In this document: positions 56,451-64,000 of the stretch, piece after piece
How the letters are laid out: every line of letters starts with the position of its first letter
Position numbering within the stretch: position 1 is the first letter of the stretch
Assembly: GCA_015179125.1 (NCBI GenBank)
Contig: WHVA01000168.1
Coordinates: forward strand, 124,001 to 188,000
Length of the DNA: 64,000 bases
Direction: 5' to 3'
DNA from: Gautieria morchelliformis
Taxonomy: Eukaryota > Basidiomycota > Agaricomycetes > Gomphales > Gomphaceae
Notes under the pieces: generated by a model
Seen by the model: only the letters and a program-made list of their open reading frames with translations
Database searches by the model: none
What the model was told of the DNA's origin: nothing
Translations under genes and position numbers: made by a program

Positions 56451-57371
56451 GCCCAGCCAAAGCCAGAGAAGCCCAGAGACTGACAGAGAAACCCAGAGCC
56501 AGCCAAAGCCATAGTAAGCCAGCCACAGTATAGCCAGAGAGGAGTGCCTGGTAAGCAGCTTTACAGTAAATAAAACAATAAAACAAACCACATTTAAAAG
56601 CAGAACCTATTGTCATTAATTTTAGAGGAAACTTATTGATGTGTATTTGCAAAAAAAACCTGAAAAATATAGATATTAAAATACATTTTTTTCAGCAGCC
56701 TTGGGATTTCATTTAAATCTATTTTCGAAAAAAATCAAAAAAATATAAAGCACATATGTGACAATACAATATGATAAAACAAAAAAGGAACCAATAAAAT
56801 GACAAACACAAATAAAATAAAATACATTAAAAAAGAGATATTTACAATAGAAAGCCAGCCAAGCCAATAGATAGCCAGCCTGCCAAACCAATAGACAGCC
56901 AGCCATCTAAAGGAGGAGACAGCAGACAGAGCCAACAGCAGACAGAGCAGAGAGCAGACAGCAGACAGCGCAGACAGCAGAGAGAGGAATTGCCAGTGGA
57001 GCAGATTCCTGGCGTTCCATCCTTACCGTTCTGGCTTTATATACCGCCCACGTGTGTCATGCATGGACCACGCTTGCGTATGCGCGTGATGGTTGCAAAT
57101 CGGTCATGTGACCGCTGTGCAGCAATTCATGCTCGCGGCTGCACCACTTGCCGCTGACCTAAAGAGAGAGCCCTGGAGCCGGCAGACCGGCATAAACTGG
57201 TGATAGGGCCAGGGGCTCGCGGCTGCGCCGCTTGCATGCCACTGACAAATTGATGACCTAAAACCTGACATAAGCAATGCCCACAAGCGCCACACGTGCT
57301 GCTTTCTACTATAGGAATAACGCGTCCACTTGTGCCCACCACACGCGCTCATTGCAGGACTACGCAACATA

Positions 57372-58389
57372 ATGGACCCTATCCCTCCCTCATCATTCTA
57401 TGGTCTCCTTGCTGACGCTGTGATAGATCCCGTGCTTCTCAAGGATACCACCAACCAATCGTGGCCATCTAGCACCCCCACCTCGGCTCACCCCTCCACC
57501 CCTCCCTCCAGTGATGAACCAACCCTGGTGCCAAAGGCATGCAAGACGCGTGAAGAGTTCACCACGCATGATCTCGACCACCTCTTAGCCACCGTGTTGG
57601 CTGTCAACCCGTACATGGCGCCGTGCATGAAGATTGGTGAGAAGTGGAGAAGTTGCAACACTGGTGCAAGAGAAGGGGTTCTGCCAGAACTGGGAGGTGG
57701 ACACCTTGAAGAACAAGGTGTCCTCTATGCTTACATGGGTAGAGGTACGTGTTTACCAAGTCTCACTGTCGACGCTGCTGATCTGTATAGGGGGGGAAAA
57801 AAAATTCCGCATGGTTAACACTGGGGAGAGTGCTGGAGCAAGACCCAGTCACCTTTGCAGGACTGTGTGGCAAACTGGACGCTGTTCAGCACTTGAAGAT
57901 CCAGGCCAAGGATACGCTCGAGGAACTGAAAGAGCACACTAAGGAGGTAACATTTTTTTTTCTTTTTCTGTTTCTATGTTACACGCTAATTACACGTATC
58001 ATGCAGGCACAGAATGTGTCACGTACAGCCAGGGAATCAATGCGCGTGAATATGATGAGGGTCATGGGAAGGCGAAGCGCACGCGATCATCCTGAGCTGA
58101 TGATAGCGGCAAGGAAAATCAGGTGGATGAGGACAATGGGCCTGGTGTTTCCAGCACCGGGAGCAACAAGAGGATGTGACTCACCAGCGTGAGTCACGTC
58201 CATGGAGCGCGTGAAACGGCAAGGGTGGCCAGGTCACTTGAGAAAAGTGAGGAGCGGGAGGAGCGGAGGGAGAAGGCGATGGAAACCTTCCATGCAAGCC
58301 TTCTGGAACGGCAGGACAGGGCTCTGGCCATCCAGGAAAGGACGGCCACTGCGCTCCTGGATATCCTCAGGGAGGGGTTACTTAAGTAA
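57372..58389 (+). pseudogene. Myb/SANT-like gene of a Harbinger element, frameshifted
   Basis: Starts MDPIPPSSFYGLL; a Pro/Ser-rich part leads to a Myb/SANT-like trihelix (CQNWEVDTLKNKVSSMLTW), then DPVTFAGLCGKLDAVQHL, a 60 bp intron (57947-58006) and a C-terminal coiled coil (RSLEKSEEREERREKAMETF...LLDILREGLLK). Frames shift near 57640, 57790 and 58170. Harbinger transposons pair such a protein with the DDE transposase, which lies convergently next to it. Confidence 0.65.
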
Positions 58390-58409
58390 ACTCAGGGGTT
58401 TGTTTTTTG

Positions 58410-58570
58410 GGCACAGAATGAATTGCATGTTTTTTTTTGGCACAGAATAAATTCTTTTTAATTGTTTTTTTGGGCACAGAATAAATTCTTTTTAATTGTT
58501 TTTTTGGCACAGAGTAAATTGTTTTTTAAAAAAATTTTTTTTGGCACATAATAAATTGTTTTTAACTGTT
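58410..58570. repeat. ~36 bp A/T-rich tandem repeat, 4-5 copies
   Basis: GGCACAGAATAAATTC followed by TTTTTAATTGTTTTTTT recurs from 58418 to 58565, in the short space between the two convergent Harbinger genes. Confidence 0.9.
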
Positions 58571-58604
58571 TTTCATCTTGTTCCACACAATTCAAGTATA
58601 TCAA

Positions 58605-58700
58605 ACGTTCTGATGCGTCAGAACGCGCCTTCTCCACACATCAGAACCCCCTTCTCTATGCGTCAGAACGCGCCTTCTCTATGCGCCAGAACGTGCCCTG
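58605..58700. repeat. ~29 bp tandem repeat CGTCAGAACGCGCCTTCTC, 3-4 copies
   Basis: Units ATGCGTCAGAACGCGCCTTC at about 58612, 58657 and 58682 with one degenerate copy between, just after the AT-rich repeat. Confidence 0.8.
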
Positions 58701-59292
58701 TCCATCCATCAGAAGTCACCTCCATGGAAATACACCTCGATCGGTGGCGGGGGACATCCGTATCGTTCAGACATTTGATTGGGCACAAGACAGGCCCGCG
58801 CATTGGTGAGTAGGACTGCCACTCGATATAGCAAGCCACATGGATTGCCAAGGATCTTGTGCTTCCAGTAGCAGTGGAGATAGGGCCAATCTTGCAAGAC
58901 GAGTCCAAAACTGTGTTCACTGAGATACGTACACCTCCCATTGCCGTATTCCACGCACGCTCTTCCCGTGTCAAGGTGTCCCCACCACTGAATGGACTCA
59001 GGAGGTAGGGGCTGACCAAATAGGCTGAGTCCCCATACACCTGAAAGAAACGGTGCTCTGGGGGATCGTCGGGGGTGGACCCTGGCTGGATCGCCAGGCT
59101 CTTGATCTTGTCGAGTAGTCCACTCTCTTTAAGAACCCCACTGTCATTCTGGGGGGCCCGGAAAGGGCCAGCGAGGTGCGCGATCAGCCCATTCAGCACA
59201 ACGATCCCTTGAAACTTCATACCATGGCATTTTTTATAGCCTGTGTAGACCAAATCTTGGTTAGTTCCAGGGTGGCAGGTTTGTCTTATCAT
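58663..59292 (-). pseudogene. PIF/Harbinger DDE transposase, N-terminus missing
   Basis: The minus-strand frame opens at CHPGTNQDLVYTGYKKCHG and continues MKFQGIVVLNGLIAHLAGPF, NDSGVLKESGL, FFQVYGDSAYLVSPYLLSPF, REERAWNTAMGGVRISVN: the central and C-terminal DDE_Tnp_4 domain with its second Asp (GDSAY). The part with the first catalytic Asp and the helix-turn-helix is absent; homology stops at about 59292, just before the long-TIR element. The C-terminal tail after about 58740 is not conserved. Confidence 0.82.
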
Positions 59293-59320
59293 ACAATAAC
59301 AACATAGAGGAATATATAGT

Positions 59321-62300
59321 AGTATTTATAAGGAGAATAATAGATGTTATCGAAGATTTTGTATATATTTAAACATCTTGTACATATGAGAGAGTTTTAG
59401 AATACAAGATAGAGTAATAGATACTTGGATAGATACTTCTAACAGCTATGAGTAGGAGTATTAGCATAAATAGTTATAATGAGAGAGTGTTAGAGTACAA
59501 TATGAAGTAATAGTACTTGGATAGATATTTGTAGTATATATGAGAGGGAGTATTAATATGAATAGTTATAATGATATAGTGTACAAGTAAACAGCAACGA
59601 GGTAGATGGAATGAGTTAGTGCAGGACAAGGACAAAGAGAACACCTCATACGCAGTAGAGATTTGCATGGGATCTATGGGGATAATATTACAGCTCAACC
59701 AGATACGTTACATACCTAGCTTTTGTATCAATAATCATGATGCTGTCCCAAACATTTGGAACCACACATGACCATTCAGTTCCTTCCCTCATTGAGCAGT
59801 GAAAACACAGCAGCAATAAGTATGGGATCCTGTCTTTTAAACAGAACTACAGCGGTGAGAAGAAAAACGGGTAAAGGGCCAATGGTTGACCTTATTTTCC
59901 ATCATGTGCGCCCATTGTTCATGCCTTGCCTGACTTTTGCCTTTCTGGGGAATCAGCTGTATCCCTTTTCTGCACCCCAGGGTTTTTTTAGTGGTCGTTC
60001 CCACTTCTACCCACCACTTCGTCCCATAATCACATTTACAGGCAGAGCAAAGGTAATCACATGAAAGCAGGGGAAGAAAGGAAGGATATCAGAATGACCC
60101 CCAAAAAAACACATGAGTAAAACAATGGAGGCGAGAGTTGACTGTTCATTGATGAACAGCCCCTCCCTGAAGGAGACCACACTAGTGGGCTGTGCACACA
60201 GAGGAAAAGTCTTCACAAGCAAACTGTGCAACACAGACACAAAGCAGAGGGTGAGCCGGTGTCCAATGACAGGAATGCATAGTAACAACTGTGTCTGTTG
60301 TCAGCCAATAACCTTTGATGGACAACATCACATGGCACCAAAACAGAGGAAAATATACGTACACCCAATCACACAAAGACTTAGTAACAGTCATCTCAAA
60401 CAATAGCCAATGAAATGATGAGTAACCAATGTCTCACAATGTCACATGGGAGAAAAGCACAGTAAAACACACACAAAGCAACACAAACATTTTCATGTCA
60501 TATGCTTAATAGAAGACTAATATTAAAAGTTGGTGTAAAAATAAGAAGAGGTGTTCTCATCAGCAGAGCAGCTGCTTGGGAGGTACAAAAGTAGAATTAT
60601 TTATATCCCAACAATAAAATTGTCATATACTTTCACCCTCTTATTTTCTATAAGCTGAGAAAAAATTGGTTGAAGCTACATGTAATAAAAACTTGCAAGC
60701 ATCTGCCTAGGGAGGGTGTTAGGAGCAGGCCAAGGGAGGGCACCTGGTGAGGTCCCAACCCGGCGCCTGAACCCGCACGAAAGATCTGCCTACAAAGGCC
60801 ACCATCATTTGCATTTACAGCAGCCGTTGACGCCCCCCACTCCCAACCTCACCCGCTGCAACCCATGGCTCCAAGAGTGTGTCTGCAGGTGGAAGATGGA
60901 GGGGGGTGTTGATGTGTGGCGGCTGTTGATAGTTTTCGTTTTCTATTGTTTCTTCTTATATATATATATTTTCACCAATTACTATAATATCAGATGTTTA
61001 CTAATAAAAGTGACGTTCCCATAAAACTCTATTTTAAATAGTGATATCTTTTCTGAAATTCTATTATTAAAAAGCAATTCTGGGAAATAGTTCTCCATGT
61101 TACATGCTAAACAATTAAAGGTCGTTCAATAGAATCCATTGTATATGATTTCCTTCTGTTTCTAGATATCTGTTAATACTTTTGTTGGTACTCTATTTTT
61201 TAAAAACTAAACTGCAGTTCTTTCCATGTACAATATGTAAGATACTATTGGAGATTTTTCATCTTACAACCTTCCTAATTAAGCAAACCCGCCCAGGTAT
61301 TCTTAGTATGTTGAATCAAATAGAAATATCTTCTAGTTAACTCACCCATTCCGAGGTAACACAGATGTATTTAAAGGTGTCAATGGCATACATGTGTATG
61401 AAATGTACTATCTAAGGGAGTATACCTTTTAAAATTCTTAAAGTTCTAATTCACCAGAGTGTTTCATAATCTATTCAGCTCTTAAAAGATGTTTTGTTTC
61501 ATGATGTACAAATAAGTTTTAAAAATTCCAACAGTTTTAAAATCCAAATTATGTTTAGAATAGACTCCAAGTATTTAAATGATCTTAGGGAGATATTAGA
61601 GTTTGATACTTCTTATAGTTTCCGAACAACTTCCTAGGTAATACCACTGCATGGTGTAAGTTTACCATAGCAACAAGTGTTTGCCATGCTAGTCCTAGTG
61701 TCAATACTTTGTCCTGGTTTTTTGGAATCTGACCCCTGGATGTGATTTTGCCCATGCAAGGTGATTATTAATGACCAAAGTCATCAGAGGCCCACATATT
61801 CACCTGGAAGTGCAACCCATCCATAATCTAAATTGACAACCCCAAGTATATACACCTCTCCACTCCTTGTATCCACTGTCTGATCCTCTGATCCTTCCAT
61901 CACTGAACGAAACTCAGTGTACAAAACACTTCATTCTGCATTAGATCAGCCTTCATGACTGCCCTCTGCCAATGGGTCGTTTTCATCTTATAGCCATTGT
62001 GGGATCCTAGCACACTCCCAAAGAGGTGAGAGTTGCACCTTCAAAGTGATTATACTTATGTGCATTGTATCACATAACCTTTTTGATTAACCTCTTATTA
62101 GGATCAGTTTTTCTGCTGTCCCTCTAGTTGGCACTGCCCCCCCTGATATCAACCCCCTGGCTTGCTCAAACACCGACATTCTGTGGCTCATATCTTTCTA
62201 CAATGATACTTTTGGTGTGGTTGCAAATGATGAGCTGCATTGTCAGTGTGCTAAGCTTCTTCGATGGCTCACAAACAGATTTTCATAGCTTTGTCTTGTA

Positions 62301-62810
62301 GCTAGACTTTATCCTCCATGTATGATTCCAGCCTTGTTTTATAAAGCCTAATCAACCACTGAGCGTGCTCTATGCCTCTATTGTACTGTCCCTACCTGGT
62401 CCGCATCCTCTGAGAATTGTAAATACTTCTATTAATTCCCACGTGACAGAAGGGTAGTTATGATGTGATGGAGTGATCTAGCACAAATACTGTAAAGCTC
62501 CACAGCAAGATGGTCAATTCAAGAAATGCCTAAAATGTCACTGCTTGACCAGATGGGGTTATGACAATGAGATGCTCTGCCAGTTCCATTCCTGTATATT
62601 TAGATTTTCCCCCATCTCCCATTATAGACTATATCATTATAACTATTCTTACCAATACTCCTACTCATATCATTATAAGCATCTATCCAAATATTTATCA
62701 CTTTATATTGTAATCAAATACTTTCTCATATGTATATATATCCCTGAGATGTTTAAATATATACAAAACTTTCTAATAACATCTATTATTCTCCTTATAA
62801 ATAAATATTG
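59321..62810. mobile_element. 3.5 kb element with ~190-260 bp inverted repeats, class unknown
   Basis: Left repeat 59321-59583 and right repeat 62624-62810 are inverted copies: TTATAAGGAGAATAATAGATG on the left against CATCTATTATTCTCCTTATAA-type sequence on the right, then GTATATATTTAAACATC and GTATGAGTAGGAGTATT-like blocks in the same order. The left copy has an internal duplication (TACTTGGATAGATA twice). The interior (59584-62623) is AT-rich, with no recognisable transposase, polymerase or host gene. No target duplication was identified. Confidence 0.7.
59584..62623. other. Interior of the long-TIR element, no gene recognised
   Basis: Open frames are short (about 100 codons or fewer) and show no motif. 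A GC-richer island at 60700-60900 and the remainder have no homology I can name. Confidence 0.55.
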
Positions 62811-63039
62811 CTCAGTCCCACATGAAGCCATGGTCTCCTATCATATAACTGATACTAATGCCAGGTATGACTACCTTGCACATAATCAAACATCAGGCTC
62901 ACTGCTGTATAGAACATTTCGTTTCGCTTTTTTTGGCCTATTTAGCCTCTCTCATGCCAGATATACCCTCCCAGGTGGTTTGCTTTCATGTGCCTATCAA
63001 TCACTTTTTTAGGCTAATTTTTTTTTTCTGCTTCTCTTT

Positions 63040-64000
63040 AACATAGAGATTAATATATTCCCCTCACTTTGCCTTCGTCTGCTTGCACTGTAAGTCTGAT
63101 ATTGATAGCTTTATTGTCTCACTACTCTTATGCCTGCATTTCTCAGGGATCCATCAACTCCTGAGAGAAATCATCGGCAGGAGCATAAAAGGGAGAGGGA
63201 GGAGTGCCAAATGACGTCAACCACTCATTGGAGAGTGTTCTGCTGCTACTGCTGTCAGAGTCCAGAACCAGCCACCCCCTCCTCCACCACCCACCATTCC
63301 ACATCCCTCACCCTCCTAGAAACATTGCAGCTGATCCTTTTCAACAACATGTCAAAGGGCCATCACATCCTCCTATGCTTGCAGGGGCCATTGAATCCTC
63401 CTGATCCCAGTCCCAGAGAGCAGCTGGCAGCCCTTCCTGCTCAGTTAGCAGCTATCCCACCAATACAGCCACCAAGAAGAAATAGGTGAGACCCTGTACA
63501 GCCAGCTCCTCGCCCTGGCCAGCACCTGTATAGCCACCTCATCATCCTCCTGTAGTTGGTTCTGCAGCAGTGGCAGGGGTACATGCTCATGCTGCAGGTA
63601 TGCAAGCTATGCCTGCTCAGCCCTTGGGAAGACATAGGTAGGAATCTATACAGCCAGCCCCTAGACCTCCTGTAGTAGGTTCTGCAGGAGTGGCAGCATT
63701 GCGGGTCAGGCTGGTGCAATAAGGCAAGAGGAAGATGTAGTTCTCAGACCTCTGTTGGTACCAGCTCCCAACCCTCAACCACTCCCTGTACCCTGGCAGT
63801 GTCCTCAGTGACTGCCTCTGATTACACTTGGTTCTTATAGAATAATTGAGGCAGATGTGTGGCCTCATGATCTGGGTCCCATGAATGTTGCCTGTCATAA
63901 ATGTAGAGTGTTACACTGGAAGGCAGAGTATCTGCAAAAAAAGCTCTACAAATGTGGAGAGCTGTTTTGGTGATTTCTGTATGCGAGGAAAGGTGGAGCT
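63040..64000 (+). pseudogene. Degenerate Helitron replicase 5' part, plus strand, runs off the window
   Basis: From about 63040 the sequence matches the leader and start of the autonomous copy on the opposite strand (CTGTAAGTCTGATATTGATA, then ATGCCTGCATTTCTCAGGGA at 63130). The protein start MPAFLRDPSTPE is kept, but the Pro-rich region has several frameshifts and stops. At 63840-63960 the segment IIEADV-x-HDLGP-like and its Cys residues match the replicase zinc region (residues near 380-420). Confidence 0.82.

Larger units (their letters stand above)
55243..57310 (-). mobile_element. Non-autonomous Helitron (copy 4), about 2.1 kb
   Basis: Minus-strand 3' end CTAG at 55243-55246 with hairpin arms CCCATGC/GCATGGG. 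It has the same subterminal AGGTCAAATGCATCAG repeats and helicase C-terminal remnant (near 55375-55410) as copies 2 and 3, then the minisatellite and an AT-rich part. The 5' end is placed near 57310 by similarity of TCCTATAGTAGAAAG to the 5' end of copy 2. The flanking bases are not the canonical A/T, so the 5' border is uncertain. Confidence 0.65.

Overview
The window is nuclear DNA of a filamentous basidiomycete, most likely an agaricomycete (mushroom). The genes are compact and intron-dense, with introns mostly 46-65 bp, several microexons and non-canonical GC-AG introns. The mobile-element load is typical of this class: copia, Ngaro tyrosine-recombinase retroelements, Helitrons, Harbinger, hAT and other TIR elements. 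I recognised no tRNA, rRNA or CRISPR array.

1-1.9 kb is a junction of two broken elements: a transposase fragment and a copia gag plus LTR. 2.1-31 kb is the host gene island. In order it holds PER1/PGAP3 (+), a class I histone deacetylase of the Hos2/HDAC3 type (+), a sterol 3-beta-glucosyltransferase with 20 exons (-), CCDC124/Lso2 (-), a DUF6699-type protein (+), a gene-poor stretch with two long palindromes (12.2-14.5 kb), mitochondrial TrpRS (-), NatC subunit NAA35/Mak10 (+), a family 25 glycosyltransferase (-), a cytochrome P450 (+), endonuclease III NTH1 (+), glutamate 5-kinase PRO1 (-) and the autophagic lipase ATG15 (-). Two close divergent pairs (CCDC124/DUF6699 and WARS/NAA35) share about 150 bp of promoter. 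The genes are mostly unrelated housekeeping functions, not a pathway cluster.

31.2-38 kb holds a ribose-phosphate pyrophosphokinase gene broken by small indels and by a nested insertion. A 722 bp TIR element with a 3 bp target duplication sits in the coding sequence, and a nearly intact copia element with a 5 bp duplication sits inside that. A possible small secreted-peptide gene follows at 38.4-38.7 kb.

39.5-57.3 kb is a head-to-tail Helitron array, all on the minus strand. It has four 3' termini (each with hairpin + CTAG). One member carries an apparently intact 1757-residue Rep-helicase. Another is non-autonomous and contains a hAT MITE with an 8 bp target duplication and a complete Ngaro retroelement with A1-B1-A2-B2 split direct repeats. 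57.3-64 kb is a decayed Harbinger element (Myb-like + DDE genes), a 3.5 kb long-TIR element of unknown class, and the start of another, degenerate Helitron in the opposite orientation that runs off the window.

Exon borders were derived by hand from frame continuity, splice sites and remembered family motifs; no alignment was run.
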